64,000 bases of DNA from Schistosoma haematobium (GCF_000699445.3 NC_067195.1:16067287-16131286); one strand, 5' to 3'; shown: positions 36,507-47,620, numbered from the stretch's first letter. Program-made: numbers and translations. The notes: generated by a model not told the origin, from the sequence alone.

Positions 36507-37035
36507 GTAGAGGACCTGTACAACGTTAATTTACTTCTTTGATACATCCTTCAATGACAGATACTGTCACAGAACCTCACAGTCAACAGAGTCAAAGGCT
36601 GTTTTAGTGTCAAGGAACACAATTATAGTCGGACGTTAAAAAGTGTATCTATGTCCCATAACCTGCCGAAGGGTGAATAATTGGTCTATACGTCTACGTT
36701 CGGTCTGAAATCAGCCAGGTTTTCTTGGGTTTGCTCTTCACGTGCTCTAGTTCGACGTCAAAGTATCATTAAAGCTAATATTTCAGACGCTATTTTAGTT
36801 AAACTGATTCCTCTGTGGTTGTCACAAAAGGGCTTTTATCCCTTCTCATAGACCGGGACGATCAGAGATAGAGATCAGTCAGACGGGATTACGTCCAGTT
36901 CCCACATTCTGGCTAAGATTTCAGTTAATCTAACTGCTGAAATTGGACTACCACCCTTAAAAACGCAGGAGTTAGTCCATGATGCCCTGCTACTATCCCT
37001 CACTTTAGATTACTTTTAGCCTTTTTAACCTCACT
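36507..37035 (-). mobile_element. Older RTE-2-type LINE, upstream part
   Basis: The - strand reading from 37035 covers the linker and the first RT motifs. The FDSVD of motif A is near 36590 and VQVLY lies at the junction. It is separated from 34095-35270 by the younger + strand insertion. Confidence 0.7.
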
Positions 37036-37730
37036 CCACAACCCCGTACTGATAGCAGGAGGAAAATTGAAAAGTGTTGTTGTTTTTGAGTAAGTCGTAA
37101 ACAAATATTCTAAATATTCGTTTGGTAGTATCCGTATACAGACGATAATCAGAAGAATATACCAATGTGCATTAGGTGGCATCCATGATAGAACATCATT
37201 TAAGAAACACCAGAAGCTAAATACTAATTTAAGGTAAGAAGATTGAATGATAAAAAGTTCTAATATGTTAATTAAATATATAATTATGTTACCTATTTAG
37301 ATCTATTGCTGATGAATCTGAATCTTTATGTAACTATATAATGTAATTTGTATTATTATGGAATTTCATCAATGCTAAGTATTGAAAAAACATGACATTT
37401 GTTAGGATTCAGGAATCAGCTCAACGAGACGTTAGTCTCTACACAAACAGAACTGTGGTAAGCGTCTACGACAGTGAAAAACATGTGTTTTGAAACCAAA
37501 TCTAAAGCATCAGTTTCCTCATGATTACAGATCTGCTTTGCTAAGCATTGTTAAGCAGCACCAAACCTAGGTTCGTAGATTCATGGCAATACCGTACGAC
37601 TAATTAGCCCACATCATTTTCCTAAACATAGATTGCAGTGAATTAATTCAATTCGGATCAATGAAGTATTATCCGATACATACATTAATTTCGTCCTTTG
37701 ATGTGATTTGCAACTTAAATGGTTACTTTA
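37036..37730. other. CDC14 intron, nothing firmly recognised
   Basis: A possible family H-like relic lies near 37420-37590 (GCTCAACGAGACGTTAG, then GGTTCGTAGATTC). It is too weak to call. Confidence 0.35.
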
Positions 37731-37879
37731 GATGGTGTTGCGTTCTCTGAGCTAGATATCGTAGTTGTTGAAATATCATTGTTTTTCTGGACATTATCAG
37801 CCCCTCATTCATGCGTTTTCCAGAACGATAATGAAAGCTTCTCAATCAAACTGCGAGCATCAGATAACCTAACACCATC
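37731..37879. repeat. Family I hairpin repeat
   Basis: The two arms, starting GATGGTGTTGCGTTCTCTGA and ending AACCTAACACCATC, are imperfect reverse complements of about 60 bp around a short centre. It shares the CATTGTTTTTCTG block with 39172-39336. Confidence 0.7.
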
Positions 37880-37934
37880 AAAATCAATATTTTCTGTTTC
37901 AATACTAAGTGAACTTATATAAAATAGACAGGAT

Positions 37935-38085
37935 ATCGCTAGCAGTGGAATTCACAGTGTGTGCTTTGCCCTTTTTGAGACTCATCAGCTGGATTTGCCC
38001 ACATCCTAAAGTTTATGGTAAATCCAGGACTCAATTCAGAATCCTTCTCTATAAACGTCAGCCCGTTATCCGTTTAGCCACTCAT
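37935..38085 (-). repeat. SINE family A copy (SM-alpha-like), hammerhead decayed
   Basis: Complement of AATTCCACTGCTAGCG, CTGATGAGTC and a tRNA-like head to 38085. GAAA has become AAAG, so the core is broken. Confidence 0.7.
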
Positions 38086-38107
38086 TTCCACCAGAGTAAA
38101 CGTTAAC

Positions 38108-38178
38108 TTTAAGATGGAAATACATCCAGACGATGAGTCCCAAGTAGGACGAAACGTGCGTCCTAAATTATACTGCTA
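38108..38178 (+). repeat. SINE family A 3' fragment with hammerhead relic
   Basis: ATACATCCAGACGATGAGTC, GGACGAAACGTGCGTCCT, then TACTGCTAGAC. Stem II and GAAA are kept, but CTGATGA reads ACGATGA. It lies head-to-head with the preceding A copy. Confidence 0.75.
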
Positions 38179-38350
38179 GACATATTCTATTTATTTTGCG
38201 TAAACCTACCTCACAGTGTTTATATACAGGCAATCACAACAGAATGAACATATGTCAAAATTAACCAAATTTAAGTCAAAATAACAACAACGGGATAATT
38301 TAAAACATGAATTAAATAAATAAATTATCGTGTATTAAAAAAATGCTTAC

Positions 38351-38729
38351 CTAACCAATGGTACTGGAGTAACAGATTTACAGATTCTACCATTCTTAAC
38401 TAATAATCCATTTTCTGAAGATCTATACGTTAATAAATCATTTTTCTTTACAGTATTTTGTAATTTTACTGTTTCTGCTACGTTGAAATCTTCATCACTA
38501 CTCATGGATGATTCCGCTAAATGTGTTGTTGTTAATTGACGCTGATTTTCTCTGTAAATTTCACCAAATTGCCAACAAATTGGTTGTTTTAAATCTAACC
38601 AATGTTGTTGTGGTCCAATAATCGAACCAGGACGACAGATACGAATCCAACCTATCACTTCACGTGAAGTAAGTTTATAATGTTTCATTAAATAACATCC
38701 AATCAGTGTACCAGTACGACCTAAACCAG
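38351..38729 (-). CDS. CDC14: CDC14 phosphatase, catalytic exon with P-loop Arg
   Basis: 379 nt, phase 1 in (completing Ala of HCK-A) and phase 2 out, acceptor complement at 38730-38731, donor GTAAGC at 38350. It encodes [58 protein letters not shown] and a following linker. With the previous exon it completes HCKAGLGRTG, the cysteine-phosphatase P-loop (HCxxGxxRTG) in the exact CDC14 form. WVRICRPGSVIGPQQ is a CDC14 hallmark. CDC14 enzymes dephosphorylate Ser-Pro sites placed by CDKs and act in mitotic exit and cytokinesis. Confidence 0.97.
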
Positions 38730-39171
38730 CTGAATTTTTTTTAATATTTAAAATAAAAGATAAAAGAATCGAAATGTTGAAATTCACATCTATGCCAGAC
38801 TTTAGGTTAATTGACTTATTGATTAACCAAACAAAGTGAAACAAATCAAATAACCTATTAGGAACTGAAAAGTTAAATAGCAACACAGATTTATTGTCTA
38901 TTGACGTTTTTGTCAGTTAATACTGTCTAGGTTGAGGTTGTCCATGAAATAAGAAGTTATCAGTTATTTGAATGATCGTTGAAAAAAAAGGATTTTAAGT
39001 GGGAAAAACTTTCCAATATCAATTTGGAAATTACTTCCAATGTACCTTATTATGTGGACAATAAGATCTTTAAATACAATTTAATGTACTAAACATCATT
39101 GTATATAATGAATAATGTTTCTTCAATCTGTGTTATTGATATATCTGTAGGTATAAGTGAATAATTTGAAT

Positions 39172-39336
39172 GGAGTTTTGTTCTTTGAGTTGGATGATTT
39201 GGTCGTGTAGCTTCCATTGTTTTTCTGAACATCATCAGCACAAACTTCAGGTAGAGGTCTGTGCTTGTGCTGGTGATGTTCAGAGAAACAATGGAAGCTC
39301 CACGATCAAACCATCCAGCCCAGAGAACAAAACTCC
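39172..39336. repeat. Family I palindromic hairpin, about 72-bp arms
   Basis: Left arm 39172-39243 and right arm 39264-39336 are near-perfect reverse complements around a loop of about 20 nt. The arms meet at CATCATCAGCACAA and TTGTGCTGGTGATG. There is no ORF and no hammerhead GAAA partner. Confidence 0.85.
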
Positions 39337-39642
39337 GTCAAAATAATCCACCTGAGCTACAAATCTTCTCCACCATCTCATAAGTGAATAATTACGATTT
39401 TATTATAATTAAACATGAGTCCGATATATTTACAGTAACAGTGAATAGTTTGACGACACTTTGAACAATGATACAACAAACTGTTCATATAACCCCGTTT
39501 ACTTGAAAATTTATTTAACAATGACCACAAGAAGATTTCAAATAACATTCGAGAGCAATCAGTTATAAAACGATAAAAATTCAGTGGATTTTGATTATCA
39601 CACTGATCAAATATTATCTCAAAAGCAAACAGTAACGCTTTT

Positions 39643-39865
39643 GTGATGCCAGCTCAGTGGTCTAGATGTTAGGCGTTCGCGCACAAGACCGACGGTTCTG
39701 GGTTCGAGTCCAGCGTGCGGCATAGTGGACGGGCACTGTCGAGGCGTCGCATACTAAGAGAAAACGGCCGTCCAGTTCTTCCAAGTTTCAATGATGGTGT
39801 AGCTTAGATTGATTCATGATTTCAACCATTAAAATTACTACAATCTACACAAGTCCCCATTCTGA
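39643..39865 (+). repeat. SINE family B copy
   Basis: Head GCCAGCTCAGTGGTCTAGAT, box B GGGTTCGAGTCC, hammerhead region with broken core (GTCGAGGC), then GGCCGTCCAG and tail. Confidence 0.8.
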
Positions 39866-40344
39866 TAAAACAATAAAGTTAAATCGAAAATCGAAGTTCA
39901 GGAAGTTCACATTCAATAATTACCAAAGTTAACTGAATGAAATCATGTCTAATAAATACAAGATATTTTTCTTGATTTCTTGGATGGAATTATATTTAGT
40001 GATTGAATCTGGGCAACAGAGTTTTAATAATTTACTATTTATAAACATTTTACATGATTGAAATAAATTCATTATCTCTATCAAGTATTTGTATATGACC
40101 ATGTCAACAAAAAAAGTAAAATACCAAATCACTATTTAACAAGATACATTCCATAAAATAACAATCAGCTTGATAGAAAAATCGATTGACCAACTGACAT
40201 TAAAAAGCGTGGAATAAATTCACCTGTAATTAATTGTTACCTCATCTTCTCGGCAAACTAAACTTGTATGATAATATAAATTATTTTCAAATAAAACAAT
40301 ATGTACAAAAATCAAATCAAAGAATTTAGTGAGCAGAGATGAAT

Positions 40345-40435
40345 GGTGGCTAGCAGTGAAATCCAAAACATGCGTTTCATCCTATTTCAGACTCATCAGC
40401 TGGATGTACCTGCATCCCAGAATGAACGAAACTAT
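40345..40435 (-). repeat. SINE family A 3' half with hammerhead
   Basis: From CCCAGAATG at the right, through the hammerhead, to the family tail ending CTGCTAGCCACC. The tRNA head is missing. Confidence 0.8.
40350..40416 (-). ncRNA. Candidate hammerhead ribozyme, SM-alpha type
   Basis: CTGATGA (complement of 40393-40399), a stem II of GTCT/GGAT with wobble pairs, GAAAC (complement of 40374-40378), then GCATGTT with the cleavage triplet GTT. Stem I CCAG/TTGG is intact, and the distal GGTACATCC and GATTTCACTGC segments used for tertiary contacts are kept. It is the best-preserved A-type core in the window. Confidence 0.65.
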
Positions 40436-40669
40436 ATTAAAGGCACTACATTAGGTACAATATTAATTTACATAAATGCAGTAATTTGTTGAGTAACAGC
40501 ATCCAATATAATGTATGTAGAAGTATAAATAATATAGAAGCAAAAAATCTTAGCAAACTGGTCTAATAATTAGCCTAATTTACTTAAATAATTTAAGGAT
40601 TAAACATTCAAATACTGTACATCTGATTACGATCAGTTCTTGCAGTATAGGCCAAATAATGACTAAGGT

Positions 40670-40671
<2 letters not shown>

Positions 40672-40723
<52 letters not shown>
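40672..40723. repeat. (TA)n microsatellite
   Basis: About 25 TA units in the CDC14 intron. Confidence 0.95.
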
Positions 40724-40725
<2 letters not shown>

Positions 40726-40822
40726 GATGAAGAATAAATAATTCAGTACAGACCAAATGTTACAATGTTTTTCATAGTCAAGCCTTAAAAAACAAACAGA
40801 TTTCGATAAGACAAAAACTAAC

Positions 40823-41053
40823 CTTTACAATGTACAGCAATTGCTCCCGTAACATTTTCGCATATTTCTAAAAATCGATTCATTATATGATCAGATGGAC
40901 AACTCCCATCAGTAAAAAATAAATCATAATGAGCGAAGCCAGCATTGGTGAAACGTTTAGCATCGTAAACTTTTTTATTCAACCTAATTATAGTGGTTAC
41001 ATTTCTTTTACGGAAATATGGAAAGTAAGCTTCTGGTGAATGTAGAGGATAAC
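40823..41053 (-). CDS. CDC14: CDC14 phosphatase, exon with catalytic Asp and start of P-loop
   Basis: 231 nt, phase 1 both sides, acceptor complement at 41054-41055, donor GTTAGT at 40822. It encodes [60 protein letters not shown] and [12 protein letters not shown]. The Asp of FFTDGS is the general acid, and the exon ends with the His-Cys of the P-loop. Agreement with animal CDC14 is very high throughout. Confidence 0.97.
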
Positions 41054-41934
41054 CTATATAAGTGAAATAAAATCAAACAAACGAATAGATTAATCTCAAT
41101 CATTCAAATAAGCAAATGTTAATTAATGAAGAGATTGTAAGAACATTGAAATATTACTGAAGTCTACGCAAACTAGTCAGTAATACTGAAAGTATTTCAG
41201 CCTAGGAAAACTAATCACTGAACGTTGAGTTACTTTTCATAACTGGTCGAGGTCAACGGTGATCCAACACTGATTAATCAATCGACCGCTTGGAACTGGT
41301 ACTTGGGGCATCTTGGTAACCTTTTATCCATGTTACAGTTTTATCACCTTCCGCATTGTAAGATTTTATTTGTTCTCCAAGTGTACTAACAACGTCCAAT
41401 AGCCAGGTTGGGAAAGGAAAAACTTATGAAGCATCAGATGAACTAGCTTTAACGTAAGACTATGTGATAGAAGCTGCTATACAATTTCTGTTAACTTAAG
41501 TGGGTTGAAACTATTGGTAAAACAACATAAGTGAGTTCATTCCGTCAAATGTAGTGTAAATCAACAGAAAATAAAACGTCAATAAACATAATCAATTTAA
41601 GCTTAAAAGCACATTTACGCAATGAAGCAAAGGAATTTCAGAGAACGCTTTCAATAGTAGGTTTAAATGAAAGTGTGTATTTCGAGCGGATAATAACATG
41701 ATTAAGATTTAAATAAAATCTTGACAACAAATAAATTAATATATTTCACAAACCTTGTTGAATTATGTTTTCATTTAGGCAACAGCAGACTCTAATTTTA
41801 ATAGGTGAACAACGTTTTAATAATTCTGACACAACCGCTTAATAAATCCCACACACAATAACAAGTAAAATACTTTTTTTTTGGTATTCTCTTAATTTAA
41901 AACCATAAGCATAGTAATACTGATGTGAACGAAA

Positions 41935-42205
41935 ACTTAGGTGGGGAAAACCAATTTATTGTCTAATGCCAAATTACAGTGCCTTCGTAAAATATGAAAA
42001 ACATACACTAAATACATTATTTGCACATTTTCCTTCAGTTGTCCTTTACATACTTTATGATTCTTTCGACTCTGTTTTTATTACTTTTTCTCTGTTTCGC
42101 TTCCTATTCTCTTCAATTCAATCTTTTGCTGTCCACTTCAGATTGCTGCTACATACTACTTATATCTGTCAGCATAAATAGCATTCATTACAATGCCACA
42201 ATATA
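41935..42205 (+). repeat. Family E repeat, unidentified retroelement 3' end
   Basis: AGGTGGGGAAAACCAATTTA through ATATCTGTCAGCATAAATAG matches 52530-52850 in reverse over about 270 bp. The pyrimidine-rich middle and lack of coding suggest a 3' UTR or SINE body. It lies in a CDC14 intron. Confidence 0.65.
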
Positions 42206-42949
42206 ATCGATTTCTAGTTAACTAACCACCGGTGGTAGTAAAGTGGTCTAAGAAGAAAATACTGCATAAATTTTAAATAAAACATGCAAGTTTACACTTG
42301 ATACTTTTGAAAAAATCAATTAGTTACATACATGTTGTCATCATACGTAAACTTTTAAAACTTTGCACTGTAATAGTACTGGTGATTTTATCTGACATAT
42401 ACGTTTATCAAAACATTTACTCCGAATAAATCTATAAGCTTGGAAACAGTAAAAAGGACTACCTTCATCATGTTACCCTCCATGAAATCTCATAATGATG
42501 CCTATCTGGATTCATAATTTCGAAATTGGAGCTTCAACATAAACAGATCGGACTAATATTCTTTTTTAAATGGTATTAATAATAGTACTGGTCTGCACAT
42601 AATCAATGTAGCCTATAAATTAATAACATGCTGGCAGAAGATAATGATTTATTTCTAAATAAATATGGTAGCTACATGGAAGAAAATTTTTCTTGGCCCA
42701 CAGACTACAAATTCTTATTTCAATTAAGTGTTTCATAATAATATTCAATCACTTACAATGTAATAAGAAAAACAAATCTTTATACAGTTCTTATTAAAGA
42801 TTGATCTCAGACAAATCAGTGAAGGCTAGAAGATACTAGATAGCTATCTCATCCTAGTACTGAACCCTTTGGAAGTGGGTAACCATTGAGGGTCAAACTT
42901 AAGACCATCGGTATCTAGTGAATAGTGACCGCTAAGGAGTTCCATACGA

Positions 42950-43020
42950 AATAACTTTCTAGTGCTTCCTAGTTTTCAGTGGTTTTCTAAGATAAGTCTA
43001 TTATGTACCTTATAAAAATT
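42950..43020 (+). repeat. SINE family B tail fragment
   Basis: TTTCTAGTGCTTCCTAG, TTTTCAGTGGTTTTCTAAG. It ends about 50 bp before a CDC14 donor site. Confidence 0.55.
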
Positions 43021-43068
43021 CAACTATTTACTTAAACCCTAGAGTTTTAAAGTCTAAAATCAACATAC

Positions 43069-43156
43069 CATTTTCTATCTTCGTTTGTGAATGTGGTCCA
43101 CAAAACGCAAGGAATTTATTCGGTATTATCCAAGAGAGATCACCATTTTCTACTTT
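43069..43156 (-). CDS. CDC14: CDC14 phosphatase, [14 protein letters not shown] exon
   Basis: 88 nt, phase 0 in and phase 1 out, acceptor complement at 43157-43158, donor GTATGT at 43068. It encodes [29 protein letters not shown]. The block VENGDxxWIxPxKFLAFxGPH is specific to the inter-domain region of CDC14, just before its catalytic half. Confidence 0.97.
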
Positions 43157-43226
43157 CTGTAAAATTATTTTAAAAAATGAAAGATTTGTAGAGATGATAA
43201 AACACAAAAACAAATATTCGACTTAC

Positions 43227-43289
43227 CTCAAAATGTTCATATTCTTGCAAATCAAATGTATCAAAGTCGAGAAATTTATTAAGTAAAGC
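43227..43289 (-). CDS. CDC14: CDC14 phosphatase, short exon (most 5' one found)
   Basis: 63 nt, phase 0 both sides, acceptor complement at 43290-43291, donor GTAAGT at 43226. It encodes ALLNKFLDFDTFDLQEYEHF then E, matching the F(D/E)TF(D/N)xxEYE segment of CDC14. About 180-190 upstream residues (the amino-terminal phosphatase-like half) should precede it. I could not find their exons between 43300 and 64000, so they are either too diverged to see by eye or beyond the window. Confidence 0.93.
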
Positions 43290-43914
43290 CTAAAATAAAA
43301 AACCAAAAGAAATCAGTTTCCAAAAAACGATAAATTTCATGTATTATTGTTAAATACTGAGTTTTGTTGTTGGAATTACATAATCATAATAAACGATTAA
43401 CAATTCTTGTCAGTTAAATCTGTCCAGGCTGAGGTTGTTCGTAACCTTTTCAATATCCAACAAGTTTGTTATATCTAGCCCTATCGGACGCTTGTATTTA
43501 TTTGATGACATAAATAGTTCACGTTATACCCCAATTTCCACCAGAAATTTCATTTCGAGACTTCACTTTCACTGTATTGTCAATGTTTTGTAATGCAGAA
43601 TGCAAGGGTTGCACCATAATACACGAACATGATCATAACAGATAGTTATATATAATTTAAGATGTTTGAAATGAAATCTTTGATGCAAGTCACCCTTCGA
43701 TATACAACATTCATTCATTAAATGAAAAGAAATATGACCGAAAGTTATTGATAAAATATCCTTATTGAAAATTAGAAATGTTGTGGATAAAATAAGCAAC
43801 ATAGAACAGCAACTCTTAGGGCTGATATTCAGTCGCAATTTTTCGTTCAGCATCAATCATAAACAAAAAAACTCCACTGGTAAACGTTTGGACAAGGTAA
43901 TGGATAACTTGAAT

Positions 43915-44085
43915 CAATGGCTCAGTGGATAACGGATTGTAGCTTTAAGCAATAGGAATTAGATTTGAATATCAGTATGAACGTCAATACACTATGGTGG
44001 AGGTATTTCCCAGCTGACGAGCTTCATATTGTACGAAACTCGAGTTTGGATTCCACTGTTAGCCATAACCACAATATACAAATAA
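43915..44085 (+). repeat. SINE family A copy, full (tRNA head plus hammerhead)
   Basis: Box A TGGCTCAGTGGATAACG, a degraded box B, then CCCAGCTGACGAG, CGAAACTCGAGTT and TTGGATTCCACTGTTAG. CTGACGA satisfies CUGANGA and GAAAC is present. Stem II is disrupted, so activity is doubtful. Confidence 0.8.
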
Positions 44086-44944
44086 ACCGTAATTAACTCA
44101 AATACTTTAGTAAAACTGATTGATAAGTTAATAAAATGACTAGTTGTTAATATTATGTAGTTCATTCCTCAGTTCTAATCAAACCCTATCGATAGTTCAA
44201 ATTAAGGCTATTAGTTTGATAGATTTAATATCCAGGTTCAATGTTGCACACGACTGATTGGTTATAATTTACTTGATGTTAAACGCTAGTAGCAAATGAA
44301 AGGAAACCTTAAATTTGCTAGTTCGCAGTTACCATTTATATAGGCATCAATGCCCTTTGTGGAATACGAGCGGATATAATTCAATGTTATAATCAATGAA
44401 CTTTCTGCTAAGGTAATTGAGTCGTGACTTACAATGAAACAGGTATGTCAACAAAATGATTAGGAATATTAAGAGATTAAAAAACTGCTCATTTCAAGCA
44501 GGGATCTGAAAATATTAGATTTTCTGAAATCATGGAAAACAGACACTAACGAACACAGCTATAACTGTGATGATTTAGTTATAGAACCAAGAGACAATTT
44601 TATTTTGAGCAACATAATTCAACTGTGTAAGTTTTTAAATATTAAATTAGTATTTTGTAATTCCATCAGAAAAATCATTCATCGACAGCCTGTATAAATC
44701 TTTGAGTCATCGATTTCCAATGTGTTTCAACTAGATAAAAAGGTATATTAATTCAAGGATTTTGATAATTATAAAACTGGTCATTATGTAAACGATGACA
44801 ATGCATTGATGGTCCTTACATGTTTCTCTTTATCAAAGTGAAATGCAATGTACATTATATGATTAAGAGCATCGTAATACCACAATTGGCTAAAAAAACT
44901 TACGATGAAAAGAAAAAGTCATAAATAATAGCCTCAAACACATC

Positions 44945-45135
44945 TAGCAGAGATGGATTGTGTCTAGCAGTGGAATCCAGGATTCTCGCTCCGTCCCATC
45001 TCGGACTCGTCAGCTCGATGTACCTGCATAACAGTGTTGATGTTCACTCCAACCCTCGAAATTAGTGCCATCTGCTTCAAATGCCATCGCGTTATTGACT
45101 TAGCTACTCAGTCCAGATAGTCACTAGCTTCTGCA
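44945..45135 (-). repeat. SINE family A copy, reverse, hammerhead partly decayed
   Basis: Complement of GATTCCACTGCTAGAC, CTGACGAGTCC and a tRNA-like head (45040-45130). GAAAC has become GGAGC and the site ATC. Confidence 0.75.
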
Positions 45136-45147
45136 ATCGGGTCGTTT

Positions 45148-45509
45148 CATTCATTTTTGTATAGATTGTTTGAATCTTCCCATTGATAATTAGGACTGCA
45201 ATTGGTCAGTCTCTTGTTGGTATATGTGCATGGTGTGCAGATTGCCTTGATATTGCCTTAAGTCACATGAATTATAAGCTCCGAGTTAACATCAACTCTG
45301 AAATGCAGGTACATTCAACTGACGAGTCCAAAGTAGAACGAAACGCGCGTCAAACTGGATTCCATTGCCAGCCACTAACCATCTCTGTTAATAATGCCTG
45401 TGAATTAAGGCAATATCGAGGCAATCCGCACAGACGCCTATAAGAGACTGATGAATTGCAGTTCTAAGTATTAATGGGGAGATTCAAATAAACAGAACAA
45501 AAATGAATG
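45148..45509. mobile_element. Inverted-repeat element enclosing a hammerhead SINE
   Basis: Left arm 45148-45264 and right arm 45400-45509 are reverse complements at roughly 85-90 percent by eye (for example CATTCATTTTTGT, CTGCAATT, CAGTCTCTT, GATATTGCCTTAA in the left arm and their complements in the right). The centre (45268-45392) is a + strand family A copy. No transposase is present. It could be a fold-back element that captured the SINE, or a SINE that inserted into a palindrome. Confidence 0.7.
45268..45395 (+). repeat. SINE family A copy with hammerhead-like core, inside inverted repeats
   Basis: CTGACGA (45319-45325), GAAACGCGCGTC (45340-45351) and the family tail CTGGATTCCATTGCCAGCC. 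Stem II has one mismatch. Three extra A bases sit between GTC and CTGG, and the 5' strand of stem I is changed, so cleavage would be weak at best. Confidence 0.75.
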
Positions 45510-45639
45510 GGATGTATCTTAGTGTTTTTTTTCTTCAAGTTCTAAAAATTGGAATTTACATTAGAAGTAAATAATGTATAAAAATAGATAACTATGAATA
45601 ATATAGGTTTTGTTCATTATCCCAAAGAAATTCAACTAA

Positions 45640-45805
45640 ATAGAATAGGTGGGTCGCCATTGGTAAGAGAATCAAAGACTCGCGTTTCGTCTCGTTTAGG
45701 AGTTATTAGCTAGATGGACTAGTTTTCTTATTGGGATTCAAACGCAGTACCTCTTGGTTCAAACGCTAACACGTTATCTATTGAGCTTCTGGATAATTTA
45801 AACCG
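45640..45805 (-). repeat. SINE family A copy, reverse, core lost
   Basis: Complement of GACGAAACGCGAGTC with the CTGATGA part changed to CTAATAA. tRNA-like head to 45800. Confidence 0.7.
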
Positions 45806-45949
45806 TTGCTATTAATGATATGAACTTAGGCAATGATCATAATTAATTTTATATTAAATTTAATTGATAGATACATGGATTAATAGAAAAAAAAACATAA
45901 AATCATAGTGGATGTTTTATAAGGAAGCCTTTAGTCAAGACTTGGAACA

Positions 45950-46750
45950 GATTGAATTCCTGTTATATCTAGAGCTTAGGTTCTTGCTATAGCGCATACT
46001 ACTTGAGCGCTTGAACGCTAGAACTCTCCAAGTCGCAAGTTACAAGACAGAAGACGAATGAGAAGGGATGTTATCCCAAACAATGTCAAATATGGTACAA
46101 AACTACCAGGTATTTGTAGTCTTCAGTGAAAATGAAATCATCATTACAGTCATCCAATCCTCATACAGTGGTTTTTAGCATTTGCCCAACAGGGAAGCTA
46201 CAAGTCGAGATTCTGGGGTGTTCTTCCAAAATATGATTGAACGGAATGTCTGGCGATTTTTAAGCAGCTTAGAACTTCCCTGAGTTCACTCGTGGGCCGT
46301 CCTCACACTTCCATCCTTTGAATACTAAACACGGTGGATTGTGATCTTGAGTTTCTGAGACTAGTTATAGTAGCTAACATTCGGCTTGGTCGATAAAGCT
46401 CGTTCAGTACTCAACACTAGACTACGGCAGTTGGAAGCGGACTAGTTTAACAACAAGCATATCTGTGTGTGAGAGTGGAACCAATAACTTTTTCCCTACT
46501 CGCTTCAACCTTTTGGCCCATTTTTTTGGTTCTAAGGTAAATAAAGTATACACATTTTTGTATCTGAATGAACAAAACAAAAATTTGATTTGCGGATTAA
46601 TTGTTTCCAGGGTTCTAAAACTACTAGGTATTAGATTTATTTGTAAACATCTGTGTTTTCTGGTCGTCGGCGTTAAGGTTTGCAATCGATCAGTGTTTAT
46701 TAGAAAACATGCATCCTAAGTGGACCACTTTGATACTACCATTTTGTCAT
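45950..46750. other. GC-richer old repeat DNA, unassigned; family A relic at its right end
   Basis: It includes a possible TG...CA-bounded segment from about 45961 and overlapping ORFs on both strands (46422-46719) without recognisable domains. 46740-46830 looks like a very decayed family A hammerhead region on the - strand. Confidence 0.35.
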
Positions 46751-47524
46751 ATGTTTCTGCTAAAGTTGGAATTCAGGAAGAATGTTTTATCCTATTTGGG
46801 ACTGAATCTACCAGCATCTCAGTGTCAATCTTTACACTAGGATGACATTATGACATCAAATAATAAAATAACACAAGGAGGAATAATTATGAAAACATAT
46901 GATGATAAAATTTTCATCTCTACTATTACCAAGTCTTGACAAGCCCAATACACTACGGAGTCGTCTACCTCTTTTTTTCTTAAACTTTGAGCGTAAATAG
47001 CACGAAACTAAAAGGGTCACAAATCTATTTTCAAACTTCATTCACTACATATATATGATCATACGCGTGAAATGTTGTTGTCAATCTCTAAAGAGGTACA
47101 CCCACAAAAATATACGCTAACAAAGTGTCTTTAGAAATAAAATTGAATGGCATATATATGTTCAACTGATGGTTAGAAAAAGAAATTTTTATTGTGTAAG
47201 AGACAGAATAATAATTAACATTTAGATGACATTTATTAAGGAAGATGGACATTTACCTGTTAATATACACTAGTATAAACTTCAAAACTAATAAAGTTCA
47301 CTATGTAGGAATGTGTACTGTAAGTCATAAACTGTTATAAAGCTTTGATTGATTGGTTAACAATGGAATTAATGAAGTAGTTGAGTTAATCACTGGCCTC
47401 AAATTCCAATGCAACAGATTTCAGACAGTAAAAATTATAACCTCACTAAGTATGAGAATAATTTAGTACGTTTAAGCATATGTACAGACGTGGCAACGAA
47501 AGTTCTGTTTTGTAGTTCACATCA

Positions 47525-47620
47525 CGGACTGACTATAACAAGACAACCACTGAAAAACAGGAAGCATTGGGCAATGGTTTTGTTTTAGTGTGGGACTCTT
47601 CAGGAGTAAGCATTCACAAA
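47525..47620 (-). repeat. SINE family B fragment
   Basis: Tail and hammerhead region in reverse (ACAGGAAGCATTGGGC, TGTGGGACTCTTCAGGAG). Confidence 0.6.

Noticed and set aside
39230..39275. CTGATGATG motif in the family I hairpin as a possible hammerhead
   Set aside because: No GAAA partner and no GUC/GUH site at the right distance; stem II would not close.
45183..45443. 86-codon + strand ORF
   Set aside because: It spans an inverted-repeat arm, the hammerhead SINE and part of the other arm, and shows no protein-like pattern.
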